Of a stretch of DNA of 56,617 nucleotides, positions 44,615 through 53,726 are shown in pieces. The position numbers were made by a program, and so were the translations under genes. The notes under the pieces are model-generated. The model did not search any database, was not told the DNA's origin, and saw only the letters and a list, made by a program, of their open reading frames with translations. Position 1 is the first letter of the stretch. Each line of letters opens with the position of its first letter. Source of the stretch: AP-15 sp963747735 (GTDB taxonomy: Bacteria; Pseudomonadota; Alphaproteobacteria; ATCC43930; CGMCC-115725); NCBI GenBank assembly GCA_963747735.1, contig CAVVGE010000003.1:1-56617 (forward strand), given 5' to 3'.

Positions 44615-45970
44615 TCAGTCGAAGGTGAAGCCGGGGCGCGGCCCGACTTGGGTGTGCAGCGTGTCGCCGAGCGCCGCGATCGGGTCGTCGTGATGGGCCG
44701 GGGCGATCAGCGTGACGCTTGAGGGGAACCCATCATCGCGGATCGGGCCGGGGATCGTTAGGGCGCAGAGGTCGAGGAGGTTGACGAAATTGGTGTAGGT
44801 GCCGAGTTCGGCGTTCGGGGTGATCGGGTCGGCCACGAGGTCGGCGATGCGGCGGGGGCGCGGGAGGGTCGGCACGATCAGCATGTCGACCGAGCGCCAG
44901 ATGGACTCGGCGGCGCGGCGGAGCTCGGCGAGGCGGTAGAGGCCCGCGAAGGCGTCGGCGGCGGATAGTCGGGCCGCGTCCGCGATGATCTTGCCGACGA
45001 CCGGGTGCACGGCGTTGGGATGGCGGGCGATGAAATCGCCGACCGCGTGCTGCCGCTCGGCGACCCAGGGCCCGCCATAAACGAGCGCACCGGTTTCGAG
45101 AAGCGGACCCAGGTCGGTCTCGACGAGGCGGAAGCCGAGCGACGCGGCGCCGTCCAGCGCGGCGTCGTAGGCACGCTCCGACAATTTGTCGTCGAAGAAC
45201 TTGCGGCTTGCGCGGTCGGGAATGCCGATGCGGGGATTTGAGACGGGCGCTGGCGCCTCGATCGGGCGGGAGAACGGGTCGTCGGGGTCGAACGCGGCGA
45301 TCATTTCGAATACGCGCAACGCATCCGCGACACTGAGAGCAAAAATCGAGACGCAATCGAGCGTGCGGCAGGCAGGGACGACGCCGCGGGTCGAAATCGC
45401 GCCCTTGCTTGGCTTGAGCCCAATAATGTTGTTGAGCCCTGCTGGTATGCGGCCTGAGCCGGCCGTGTCGGTGCCGAGGGCAAACGGCACGATGCCGCGC
45501 GCCACCGCGACCGCTGAGCCCGAACTCGATCCGCCCGGCACGATCTCCGGATCGAACGGGTTGCGCGGCGCCGGGTAGGGCGTACGCACGCCGACGAGCC
45601 CCGTCGCGAACTGGTCGAGATTGGTTTTACCGATCGGGATCGCGCCGGCCGCGACGAGCCGCGCGACTGCCGGTGCGCTCGCGGCGGGGCGATAGGCGTA
45701 GGCCGGGCATGCGGCGGTTGTCGGCAGGCCGGCGAGGTCAATATTGTCCTTGATCGCGAACGGCACGCCCCAAAGCGGCTTCGACTGCGGGTCGAAACGG
45801 CCGAGCGCGAGGGCGGCGACGACGGCCTCGCACTCCGGCACCAGCGAGATGAAGATGCCCGGGTCGTCGGCCGCCTCGATCCGGCGATAGGTCTCGGCAA
45901 CCGCCTCGGCCGGGTCGAGGCCGGCGGTGTAGCGCTGATGAAGGGCGGATATCGTCCGAGGGGGCGTCAT
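44615..45970 (-). CDS. atzF: Allophanate hydrolase, amidase domain (AtzF-like)
   Basis: A 451-residue amidase-signature enzyme. The Ser-cisSer-Lys triad lies in FAIKDNIDLAG (Lys), VPGGSSSGSAVAVARG and GTDTAGSGRIPAGLNN. LWGVPFAIKDNID, LDQFATGLVGVRTPYP and NFVNLLDLCALTIPG are typical of the AtzF/urea-amidolyase branch. It splits allophanate to release ammonia and CO2. It ends after GPRPGFTFD, so the extra C-terminal domain of the longer (about 600-residue) AtzF type is absent. Its start overlaps the stop of the AtzH/HpxZ-like gene, the operon being transcribed leftward from about 48.95 kb. Confidence 0.88.
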   Translation of the reverse strand: MTPPRTISALHQRYTAGLDPAEAVAETYRRIEAADDPGIFISLVPECEAVVAALALGRFDPQSKPLWGVPFAIKDNIDLAGLPTTAACPAYAYRPAASAPAVARLVAAGAIPIGKTNLDQFATGLVGVRTPYPAPRNPFDPEIVPGGSSSGSAVAVARGIVPFALGTDTAGSGRIPAGLNNIIGLKPSKGAISTRGVVPACRTLDCVSIFALSVADALRVFEMIAAFDPDDPFSRPIEAPAPVSNPRIGIPDRASRKFFDDKLSERAYDAALDGAASLGFRLVETDLGPLLETGALVYGGPWVAERQHAVGDFIARHPNAVHPVVGKIIADAARLSAADAFAGLYRLAELRRAAESIWRSVDMLIVPTLPRPRRIADLVADPITPNAELGTYTNFVNLLDLCALTIPGPIRDDGFPSSVTLIAPAHHDDPIAALGDTLHTQVGPRPGFTFD

Positions 45971-46350
45971 GGGGTGTCGATCACGCTCACATGCGCCGCG
46001 ACGATGCGCCAGCCTTCGGGCATGCGCGCCCAGCTCTGCATCTGGCGCCCTACTTTCCCCGGGATCGTTTCGCGATGGAATAGCGTCGAGGCGGTCGCGA
46101 AATCGTCGCCATAGGTCGTGATGACGGTGCGCGCCAGGCTCCGCGCCAGGCCCGCCGGCGAGCGCGCGGCGCGGAATGCAGCGATCTCGTCGCTGCCGTA
46201 GAGGATCTCGGCGATGCCGTAGCGGATCGTCAGCGGGCCGCGCCAGAACAACTCGCCCAAGCTCGCGACGTCGTTGGTAACGAGCGCCTCTTCGTAGCGC
46301 GCGAACGCAGCCTCGACCTCGGCCACGGTTTCCGGATCGTTGATTTTCAT
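45967..46350 (-). CDS. AtzH/HpxZ-like NTF2-fold protein (DUF3225)
   Basis: A 127-residue protein starting MKINDPETVAEVEAAFARYE, the DUF3225/HpxZ signature, followed by LGELFWRGPLTIRYGIAE. Family members are found with oxalurate or cyanuric-acid catabolism genes; the AtzH member is described as removing a dicarboxyurea by-product of the AtzE step. The ATG at 46350 lies 5 bases after the AtzE stop, and the gene overlaps the next (AtzF). The context favours the AtzH role, but HpxZ cannot be excluded. Confidence 0.82.
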   Translation of the reverse strand: MKINDPETVAEVEAAFARYEEALVTNDVASLGELFWRGPLTIRYGIAEILYGSDEIAAFRAARSPAGLARSLARTVITTYGDDFATASTLFHRETIPGKVGRQMQSWARMPEGWRIVAAHVSVIDTP

Positions 46351-46355
46351 CTCGT

Positions 46356-47730
46356 CTACTCTGCAGGCAGCGGCGCCCGGACGATTCCCGCCGTTTCCAG
46401 ATCGTACGCGATGCGCAGCGCGATGTCCTCGCGCCACGGCGCGGCGATGATCTGCATGCCGATCGGGAGGCCGCCGGCGAGCGGAGCCGCCACCGCGACG
46501 AGCGGCAGACCGATGAACGAGATCGGCTGCGTGTAGATGCCGATATTGGGTCGCAGCGGCACCTCGCGCCCGTCGAGCGTCAATGTCTTGCGTCCGATGA
46601 GGGGCGCGACACACGGCGTCGCCGGGGCGAGGATCGCATCGACGCCGTCAAAGAGCCGCAACACCGCCTCGCGGTACCAGCGGCGGAATTTCTGGGCTTC
46701 GACGACCATCGCGGCCGGGATCAGCGCGCCGGCGATCAGGCGATCGCGGACATCGGGGTCGAAATCCTGCGCGCGCTGGCGCAGCCGGCCGAGATGCAGA
46801 GCCGCACCCTCCGAGGCGGTGATCACATAGGCAGCCGAGCGCGCCCGCGCCGCCTCGGGATATCGATCGTGTAGGCGGCGCCGAGCGCGTTCGCCACAGC
46901 ATCGATTGCGGCCAGCGCTTCGGGCGAGGCGCCCGCGCGGAAATACCCGCCGGCCGTTGCGACCCTGAGTCCCCCCGCGCCGGTTTTCGAGCAGCCCCGC
47001 CACCGGCTCCACTGAGCGGCCGGCGCAGGCGGGGTCGGCGGGGTCGGGGCCCTGCATCGCGTCATAAGCCAACGCGAGGTCGCCGGTCGTCCGCGCCAAC
47101 GGACCGAGGTGGTCGAGGCTCGCGACAAACGGAAAGCTGCCGGTACGCGACAGCCGGCCATAGGTCGGCTTGAGCCCGAAGAGACCGCAAAACGAACTCG
47201 GCACACGGATCGAGCCGTTGGTATCGGAGCCGAGCGCGATCGGCACCAGCCCACCCGCGACCGCGCCACCCGATCCTCCCGACGAGCCGCCGGTCATCCG
47301 CGCTGGGTCGTGTGGGTTGCGCGACGGCCCGTCATGGCAATTTTCGCCGGTGAAGTCGTAGGCGTACTCGCCCATGTTGAGTGCGCCAACGAGAACGGCC
47401 CCGGCGGCTTCGAGTCGGGCGATCAGAATCGAATCCGCCGTGGCGGGCGGGCGGTCGCGGTTGATCTTCGAGCCGGCGACGGTCGGCAACCCGGCGACAT
47501 CGAACAGGTTCTTGACCGCGAACGGTACCCCGGCAAGCGGGGCCCGTCAACTGCCCTGCGTCGAGCGCGGCCGCCCTGGCGCGGGCGCGCTCCGCCGTGA
47601 CCGCGGTGAAGGCGTTGAGGCGCTGGTTGTGCTCCGCGATGCGCGCGAGTGCCGAAGCGATGATCGCACCGGCGCTTCGCCGCCCGGAGGTGACGTCGGC
47701 AGCAATCTCCGCCGCGGTCGCGAACCTCAT
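46356..47730 (-). pseudogene. atzE: AtzE-like amidase with three frame disruptions
   Basis: Starts MRFATAAEIAADVTSGRRSA (47730) and continues NAFTAVTAERARARAA. The frame changes near 47540 (LTGP to LAGVPFAVKNLFD), again at a run of six C (46971-46976), and back near 46857 (IDIP to EAARARSAAYVIT). Otherwise the triad (VKNLFDVAG, MTGGSSGGSGGAVAGG, GSDTNGSIRVPSS) and the AtzE pattern NMGEYAYDFTGEN are intact. AtzE works with AtzG on 1-carboxybiuret. Either a fresh pseudogene or sequence with indel errors. The start overlaps the AtzG stop. Confidence 0.8.
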
Positions 47731-47912
47731 GCCTTGAAGACCGGGGCCGGCTCGGGTTCGTCCGGCAACGGGAAATCCGAGACATTTTGGGCGTGGTCGA
47801 GCGATACCCTCAGGTGTTGCCGGATCGCGCCGTGCCATTCCGGTCGGATCTCGAGGCCGAACAGCCACCGCACCGCCTCGATTAATGCGTCGAGGTCGGC
47901 GGGATCAGTCAT
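47727..47912 (-). CDS. atzG: AtzG-like small subunit (DUF4089)
   Basis: A 61-residue helical protein (LDALIEAVRWLFGLEIRPEW, then IRQHLRVSLDHAQNVSDFPL) matching AtzG, the GatC-like partner that binds the AtzE amidase. The ATG at 47912 overlaps the permease-remnant stop, and its TGA overlaps the AtzE ATG, so all are translationally coupled. It appears intact although AtzE is broken. Confidence 0.85.
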   Translation of the reverse strand: MTDPADLDALIEAVRWLFGLEIRPEWHGAIRQHLRVSLDHAQNVSDFPLPDEPEPAPVFKA

Positions 47913-48268
47913 CGGTGGCCGCCTCGTTCGGGAGCACGAGCAATTCGGCGGCAGCGTAGAGGCGCATCCCAAGACAGATGAACGCCACGACTACGTATCG
48001 GGCAGCGCCGTCACGTTTCGGCGCCCCTCCTTCTTCGCGAGCTGATAGGCGAGCCAGGCATAGAACAGATTGCCGATCGGCAGCGCGATGCCCAGGGCCG
48101 GGAACGCCCGGCCGAAGACGATGCCCCTCCGGCATCTTGACGACGCCAAGGCACAGCCCGGTCAGCCCTATCACGTTGAGGACGAGGTTGGTGAACATTC
48201 CGGAAAAGCCCGTTCCAGTCGCCCGGCACCCACCAGCGAGGTCCGGCCCTGTCGGCGGCGATGCTCAT
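47905..48268 (-). pseudogene. NCS2-type (xanthine/uracil-like) permease remnant
   Basis: MSIAADRAGPRWWVPGDWNG (from 48268), then MFTNLVLNVIGLTGLCLGVV, then ALGIALPIGNLFYAWLAYQL, in three frames, form the N-terminus of an NCS2-like permease. After NVTALP the sequence jumps to VVAFICLGMRLYAAAELLVL, like a C-terminal helix. Most of the protein is deleted and the rest is frameshifted. The position at the head of the AtzG-E-H-F set suggests it once imported the substrate. Confidence 0.65.
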
Positions 48269-48279
48269 GCGCGGTCTCC

Positions 48280-48951
48280 CTACCCTGCCGCCCGGAGCGC
48301 GGCGATGACCGCCTCCGAGCGCCCGACCCAACCGAAAATGCCGCCCTGCGCCTTTATCATCTTGAGGCCCATCTCCTGGAATTCCGGGAAATACGAGCCG
48401 ACGCAGTCCTCGAGAACGAGGCAGTCGAAGCCACGGTCGTTGGCTTCGCGTACGGTGGTGTTGACGCAGACCTCGGTGGTGACGCCGCAGACCAGCAACT
48501 GGCGGATGCCGCGGTGCTTGAGGATGGCGTCGAGGTCGGTCGCGTAGAACGCGCCCTTGCCGGGCTTGTCGATGACCGGCTCGCCGTCGAGCGGGGTGAG
48601 CTCGGGGATGATGTCGTGGCCCGGCTCGCCGCGCACGAGCAGCCGGCCCATCGCCGCGGAGTCGCCGATCCGCAGCGCCGGGTTACCGCGCCTCAGCTTC
48701 GCCGGCGCGAGATCGGCGAGATCCGGGCGGTGCCCCTCGCGGGTATGGATGACCGCAAGCCCCGCTCTGCGCATCGCCTCGAGCAGGTGCCGCGTCGGCG
48801 CGATCGTGCGGCGCAGTTCGCCGACGTCGTTGCCGAGCAACTCGCCAAACCCACCCGGCTCCAGAAAATCGCGCTGCATATCGATGATGAGGAGCGCGCA
48901 GACCTCCGGCTCGAAATCAAAGGGATAAGGTTCGGCCGGAAGATGGGGCAT
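48280..48951 (-). CDS. Isochorismatase-family cysteine hydrolase, biuret hydrolase-like (copy 1)
   Basis: A 223-residue hydrolase with the Asp-Lys-Cys triad: Asp in LLIIDMQRDFLEPGG, Lys in VIDKPGKGAF and Cys in GVTTEVCVNTTVREANDRGF. The HTREGHRPDLADL segment is shared with biuret amidohydrolase (BiuH) and ureidoacrylate hydrolases. It would release ammonia from biuret to give allophanate, the AtzF substrate. ATG at 48951 by homology; upstream sequence in the same frame belongs to a binding-protein remnant. The permease remnant begins 11 bases on, so it heads this operon. Confidence 0.85.
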   Translation of the reverse strand: MPHLPAEPYPFDFEPEVCALLIIDMQRDFLEPGGFGELLGNDVGELRRTIAPTRHLLEAMRRAGLAVIHTREGHRPDLADLAPAKLRRGNPALRIGDSAAMGRLLVRGEPGHDIIPELTPLDGEPVIDKPGKGAFYATDLDAILKHRGIRQLLVCGVTTEVCVNTTVREANDRGFDCLVLEDCVGSYFPEFQEMGLKMIKAQGGIFGWVGRSEAVIAALRAAG

Positions 48952-49039
48952 CGTCGCGTACCCTGACAGGCGCCGCGGCGTCGCCAGCGCTTGATGGACC
49001 AAGCAATTCCCGCGCCAACACAGCCCGCCTTCCCGGGCA

Positions 49040-49499
49040 TGGTGGCGGCTCCCCTGCGACAGCGTTATTTGCGTCAAATCGACGAACCAGCTTTGCGCCG
49101 GGCGGAAACCTTTCACGTTTGCCGTCATCGCGCGCGGATCGAGGTCATGCACGATGAAAAGCCGGGGCGCTTCGTCGACGATGATGCTGTGGGCGTCGGC
49201 TGGCATCTTTGTCTGCTCGGCCTTGTCGAGATTTGCGCGCCTTCGAGCGGCTTGTCGACCCACGCGTCGGACCACTGGCCTCAGTTGAAGCCGTGCGGCG
49301 AAAAGCTCTTCCAGCCGAAATAGCGAAACATCGTCGCTGGATCGACCCAGCTGAGGCTCATGTTGACGCCCTGGACGCCGTGCGACTGGCGCTCGCCTGC
49401 TCGGTTGCGGATACGGTGATGAGAGCCCTGGCCCAGACAGTGCCGGGGCAGGTCCTCAGCCCGGATCGGCAATCTGAAGGTTATCGCATTTGCCGGCAT
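49040..49499 (-). pseudogene. Family-5 solute-binding protein C-terminal remnant
   Basis: From the right: VNMSLSWVDPATMFRYFGWK, SFSPHGFN, then a TGA where Trp is expected, GQWSDAWVDKPLEGAQ, a frame change, then EAPRLFIVHDLDPRAMTANV and KGFRPAQSWFVDLTQITLS. The last part closely resembles the C-terminus of the two intact binding proteins at 36-39 kb (FVVHDLNPRAMAPKVKGF). No N-terminal two thirds are found. It is a decayed relative with at least one stop and one frameshift. Confidence 0.65.
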
Positions 49500-49588
49500 G
49501 CGGAATGGCGGTCACCGGGTCCACGTGGGAGATTTTCGAGGGTAGCCATGGCCGCGACGCCCGGCGATGCCGCCTAAAGCCGACCGAT

Positions 49589-51106
49589 TTAGTGACCAGC
49601 CATGTGACGGCCGATCTCGGTCCGGTCGGCCTCGCCGACGCGCGCCGCGTGAACCAACCTCCCGTTGAACATGACGACGAGGCGGTCGGCGATTTCGAGG
49701 ATCTCGTCGAGATCGCTGCTCACCAGGAGGACCGCGGCACCGCGGTTGCGGGCGTCGACGATCTCGGCGTGGATCTGGGCAATGGCCGAAAAATCGAGCC
49801 CGAAGCAGGGGTTGGCGGCGATCATGACCTCGGCGCCGCCATCCAGCTCGCGGGCCAGCACGGCGCGCTGGACATTGCCGCCCGAGAGCGCGGCAAGTGG
49901 CGTATCGGGCGAGCGCGTGCGGACGCGGTATTGGGCGATCCGGCGCTCGGCCTCGCTGCGTATTTTCGACGGCCGCAGCCAGGTGCCGCCGATCGCGAAA
50001 GGCGGCCGGTCGAACCCACGGAACGCCATGTTTTCGGCCACGCTCATCCGCCCGACGCAGGCGTTTTTGAGCGGCTCGTCCGGGAGGCAGGAGATTTTGT
50101 GGCGGCGCATCTCGGCGCGTGTCGCGTGAAACGCATCCCCACCGACGCGGATCTCGCCCAAATCCGCCTCGCGCTGCCCAGCCAACGCCTCGACCAGCTC
50201 CGTCTGTCCGTTGCCCGACACGCCGGCGACGCCGACTATCTCGCCGCCGCGGACCGACAATGACAAGTCGCGCACCGCCGGCTGCCCGGAATCGTCGCTA
50301 ACCTGGAGCGCGCGGATTTCGAGCCGCGACGGTCCGGCCTCGCCGACGCGAGGCGGCTGCACCGCGAGCTCCTCGGCGCCGATCATCGTGCGCGCCATCT
50401 CGTCCGGGGAGAGATCGGCCGTCAACCCCCCGCCGACCAGGCGGCCGTGCCGCAGGATCGTCACGCGGTCGGCAAAGGCCATCACCTCGCGGAACTTGTG
50501 GGTGATCATCAACACCGTGATGTCCCGGTCACCGACCATAGAGCGCAACAGCCCGAGCACCTCGTCGGCCTCCTGCGGGGTTAGCACCGAGGTCGGTTCG
50601 TCGAGGATCAAAAACCGCCGATTGAGATAGAGCTGCTTCAGGATCTCGCATTTCTGCCGCTCGCCCGACGACAAGGCCGACACCTTAGCGTCGAGCGGCA
50701 CCCGGAAGGGCATCGCTGCGAGGAACGATTCGAGCGCCTGCTTTTCCGCGCGCCAATCGATCACCAGCGGCTGTTCGGCGCGCGACATGACCAGATTCTC
50801 GGCGACCGTCATCGCCGGCACCAGCGTGAAATGCTGGTAGACCATGCCGAGGCCGAGCGCATGGGCGGCCCGCGGGTTGGCGATCGCCTGCTCGCGGTCG
50901 CCGACGATAACCGCGCCCTCATCCGGCCGATAGTACCCCATGATGCATTTGACGAGCGTGCTCTTGCCGGCGCCGTTCTCGCCGAGCAGCGCATGAAAGC
51001 TGCCGGGCGGGACCTTCAGCGACACGTCCTCAAGCGCGGTGAACGCGCCGAAGCGCTTGGTCATCGCGACGACCTCGATGCCGAAGGCGGCGCTGGCGCC
51101 GATCAC
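49589..51106 (-). CDS. BMP-type ABC transporter ATP-binding protein (two NBDs)
   Basis: A 505-residue duplicated ATPase, as in nucleoside/sugar importers. First half: Walker A GENGAGKST, VYQHFTLVPAMTVAEN, signature LSSGERQK, Walker B LILDEPTSVL. Second half: degenerate Walker A GVSGNGQTE, signature LSGGNVQR and a Walker B-like MIAANPCFGLD. The start is a GTG at 51106 overlapping the stop of the isochorismatase-like gene. Together with the two permeases at 52797-54838 and the binding protein at 54869 it forms one importer. Confidence 0.92.
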   Translation of the reverse strand: MIGASAAFGIEVVAMTKRFGAFTALEDVSLKVPPGSFHALLGENGAGKSTLVKCIMGYYRPDEGAVIVGDREQAIANPRAAHALGLGMVYQHFTLVPAMTVAENLVMSRAEQPLVIDWRAEKQALESFLAAMPFRVPLDAKVSALSSGERQKCEILKQLYLNRRFLILDEPTSVLTPQEADEVLGLLRSMVGDRDITVLMITHKFREVMAFADRVTILRHGRLVGGGLTADLSPDEMARTMIGAEELAVQPPRVGEAGPSRLEIRALQVSDDSGQPAVRDLSLSVRGGEIVGVAGVSGNGQTELVEALAGQREADLGEIRVGGDAFHATRAEMRRHKISCLPDEPLKNACVGRMSVAENMAFRGFDRPPFAIGGTWLRPSKIRSEAERRIAQYRVRTRSPDTPLAALSGGNVQRAVLARELDGGAEVMIAANPCFGLDFSAIAQIHAEIVDARNRGAAVLLVSSDLDEILEIADRLVVMFNGRLVHAARVGEADRTEIGRHMAGH

Positions 51107-51789
51107 AAGGTGATCCCCTCGATCAGGCTCCGCGACTGCGACACTGTGCCAAACACGCCGCCCTGCATCTTGATCATCTTGATCGCGTGAAGGTGGTTGT
51201 CCCGGTCCGTCGCGCCGCAGCAATCCTCGAGCAACAGGCACTCGAAGCCGCGGTCGTTGGCCTCGCGCATCGTCGTGTGGACGCAGACATCGGTGGTGAT
51301 GCCGGTCAGGACGAGATTGTCGATGCCGCGCACCCGCAGCATCAGCTCGAGATCGGTCGCGCAGAACGACCCCTTGCCCGGCTTGTCGATGACCGGCTCG
51401 CCGGCCGCGGGCGCCAGCTCGGGAATGATCTCCCAGCCGGGCTCGCCGCGCACCAGGATCCGTCCGCAGGGCCCGGGATCGCCGATCCCGGCGCCGATGC
51501 GCCGCGAGCGCCAGCGCTTGTTGGCGGGCAGATCGGCGAGGTCCGGGCGATGGCCTTCGCGGGTGTGAAAGACGGTGAAGCCCCCGTCGCGCATCGCCGC
51601 CAGCACCCGGCGGATCGGCTCGATCGGCGCACGGGTCAGCGACAGGTCGTAGCCCATCTTGTCGACATACCCGCCGATCCCGCAGAAATCGGTCTGCATG
51701 TCGATGACGATCAGCGCCGTGTTTTGCGGCGTGAGCCTGCCGTCATAGGGCCAGGGGTAGGGATCGGCGGCGACGTGCCGCTCAGCCAT
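51103..51789 (-). CDS. Isochorismatase-family cysteine hydrolase, biuret hydrolase-like (copy 2)
   Basis: A 228-residue hydrolase paralogous to 48280-48951. Asp in LIVIDMQTDFCGIGG, Lys in VIDKPGKGSF and Cys in GITTDVCVHTTMREANDRGF form the triad. FTVFHTREGHRPDLADLP is shared with biuret hydrolase. It sits between formamidase and the transporter ATPase in one operon, which supports work on an imported amide or ureide. ATG at 51789. Confidence 0.87.
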   Translation of the reverse strand: MAERHVAADPYPWPYDGRLTPQNTALIVIDMQTDFCGIGGYVDKMGYDLSLTRAPIEPIRRVLAAMRDGGFTVFHTREGHRPDLADLPANKRWRSRRIGAGIGDPGPCGRILVRGEPGWEIIPELAPAAGEPVIDKPGKGSFCATDLELMLRVRGIDNLVLTGITTDVCVHTTMREANDRGFECLLLEDCCGATDRDNHLHAIKMIKMQGGVFGTVSQSRSLIEGITL

Positions 51790-52787
51790 GGCCGACCTCC
51801 CGGTAAAGCCGCGTCGGGAGGTGCGAAGCCGCAGCTCGTGCCGTCGGTGACGCGGACCTGGTTTTCCCAGGGGAGCCGGTAGCGGCCGGCGACGAGGTCG
51901 TGCATGTAGGTATAGGGACAATCGCGCGCCCCGCCGGCGACCGCGACGAAGCCGCGATGGCCGAACTGATAGATGTTGTTCTCGACGCCCCACTCGCGGC
52001 GCGCCTCGCGCACCAGATCGGGGCGCAACTCGGCAGTGATGATCTCGTCCGGCACGCCGCCGCCTTCGACCATCACGGTGCCGTCGAAATTGCAGAACAT
52101 GCCCTCGCCCATCGAGTTGAAGGTGCCGTCGGTGCCGCACATGCAGACGCTGGCGGTCGCGATCAGATTGCTGAAGGCATTGGCCTGGTTGCTGATCTTC
52201 CAGGCGTGGCGGATGGGCGCGGTATAGCCCGCCGTGCGCAGCATGATCTCGGCGCCCTTGTATGCAGCCTCGTGCGCCATCTCCGGGAACATGCCGTCAT
52301 GGCAGATGATCAGGGCGATCTTGGCGCCCTTCGGCCCTTCGCACACGGGAATGCCGAGGTCGCCCGGCTCCCACGGCTCGACCGGGACCCAGGGGTGGAG
52401 CTTGCGGTAATAGAGCGCGACATCGCCGCGGTCGCTGATGATGACGCCGCTGTTGTACGGGTTGCCCGCCGGGTTCAGCTCCATGATCGAAAAGCAGCCC
52501 CAGATGTGGTGGTCGCGGCAGGCCTGTCGGAAGGCGGCGATCTCGGGCCCATCGATCCGGCACATCAGCGCGGGGTCGGTGTTCATCGACAGCCCGTGCA
52601 GCGAATATTCGGGAAAGACGACGAGGTCCATCGTCGGCATGCCGCGGCGGGCCTTCGCCACCCTCGCGCAGATGCGCTCGGTTTGCGCCGCCAGCTGCGC
52701 CGGCGTCTCGACGGTGGGCAGTTGCGACTGCACCAGCCCGATGACGACACCGTTCGCGCTCTTGTTGAGGCCGCCGAGACCGCTCAT
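51711..52787 (-). CDS. amiF: Formamidase (AmiF), probable one-base frameshift at C-terminus
   Basis: A nitrilase-superfamily amidase starting MSGLGGLNKSANGVVIGLVQ, a very close match to AmiF. The Glu-Lys-Cys triad lies in LVVFPEYSLHGL, LYYRKLHPWVPVEP and LIICHDGMFPEMA. It hydrolyses formamide to formate and ammonia. After TDGTSCGFAPP the frame runs 30-odd unrelated residues into the next gene. Dropping one base near 51817 gives a natural end (TRLYREVGHG, stop in ATGGCTGAG) that overlaps the next start. So the true end is probably at about 51783, and the listed end is the literal frame. Confidence 0.9.
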   Translation of the reverse strand: MSGLGGLNKSANGVVIGLVQSQLPTVETPAQLAAQTERICARVAKARRGMPTMDLVVFPEYSLHGLSMNTDPALMCRIDGPEIAAFRQACRDHHIWGCFSIMELNPAGNPYNSGVIISDRGDVALYYRKLHPWVPVEPWEPGDLGIPVCEGPKGAKIALIICHDGMFPEMAHEAAYKGAEIMLRTAGYTAPIRHAWKISNQANAFSNLIATASVCMCGTDGTFNSMGEGMFCNFDGTVMVEGGGVPDEIITAELRPDLVREARREWGVENNIYQFGHRGFVAVAGGARDCPYTYMHDLVAGRYRLPWENQVRVTDGTSCGFAPPDAALPGGRPWLSGTSPPIPTPGPMTAGSRRKTRR

Positions 52788-52796
52788 CCCACCCTC

Positions 52797-53726
52797 CTAC
52801 CTGGTGATCGACAATTCGGCCGGTGCCCCGATCAGCGCCCGCTTCGGCGAGCAGGTGACGATCATGATCAGGAGCGTCAGGATGTAAGGCGCGGCGTTGA
52901 AGAGGTAGTACCCGCCATGGATTCCGACCGATTGCAACGACGGGCCCAGCGCGCCGGCGCCACCGAAGAGCAGTGCCGCGAAAAAGCACAGTTTCGGGTC
53001 CCAGCGCGCGAAGATCACCAGCGCGACCGCAGTGATCCCCTGGCCCGACGAGATCCGCTCGCTCCACGCGCCTGGATAGTAGAGCGAAAGGAACGAGCCG
53101 CCGATGCCGGCGAGAAAGCCGCCGGCGCACGTGGCGATGATGCGCACCGCGATCACCGGATAGCCGAGCGCGCGGGCGGCATCGGCGCTCTCGCCGACGA
53201 TGCGCAGGATGAGGCCCCAGCGGGTGGCGCGGAACGCCCATGACAGGATCGGCGTCAGGACCACCCCGATCAGAAACAGCTCGTTGATCTTGAAGGCATT
53301 CTGGATTTCGGTCGAACGGCTCCACCAGGCGAAATTGATCGAGGAGAGCTGCGGCGCCGCAGGCTGTATAAACGGCTTGCCCAAATAATCGGCAAGCCCG
53401 ACGCCGAACAGCATCAGCGCGATACCGACGGCGATGTCGTTGACCCGATTGAGGCTGCAGATCGTCCCGTGCAGAAGCCCCATCGCGATCCCAACCGCGC
53501 CCGCTGCGATCACGCCAAGCCACGGCGAACCGCTCAGGTAGGAAACGGCATAGCCGCTCATCGCCCCCATCATCAGGGTACCCTCGAGACCGAGATTGAT
53601 GCGGCCTCCCTTCTCGGTAATGCATTCTCCAAGGCTGACGAAAAGAAACGGCGTGCTTACGCGTATGGCACCGCCCAGCACCGCCAGCGGGACGCTCCAC
53701 AAGCCGAGGGTGCCGGCGCCGGTCAT
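52797..53726 (-). CDS. BMP-type ABC transporter permease, second subunit
   Basis: A 309-residue membrane protein of the nucleoside/branched-chain permease family. SLGECITEKGGRINLGLEGT is the hallmark motif of this subunit, and DIAVGIALMLFGVGLADYLG, RIVGESADAARALGY and SSGQGITAVALVIFARW follow. About eight to ten helices. The start at 53726 overlaps the stop of the first permease gene by 4 bases. Confidence 0.92.
   Translation of the reverse strand: MTGAGTLGLWSVPLAVLGGAIRVSTPFLFVSLGECITEKGGRINLGLEGTLMMGAMSGYAVSYLSGSPWLGVIAAGAVGIAMGLLHGTICSLNRVNDIAVGIALMLFGVGLADYLGKPFIQPAAPQLSSINFAWWSRSTEIQNAFKINELFLIGVVLTPILSWAFRATRWGLILRIVGESADAARALGYPVIAVRIIATCAGGFLAGIGGSFLSLYYPGAWSERISSGQGITAVALVIFARWDPKLCFFAALLFGGAGALGPSLQSVGIHGGYYLFNAAPYILTLLIMIVTCSPKRALIGAPAELSITR

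Noticed and set aside
49255..49300. TGA between FSPHGFN and GQWSDAW as another recoded codon
   Set aside because: The family has Trp there (TGG to TGA change), there is a frameshift shortly after, and no SECIS-like hairpin. It is a plain nonsense mutation in a remnant.
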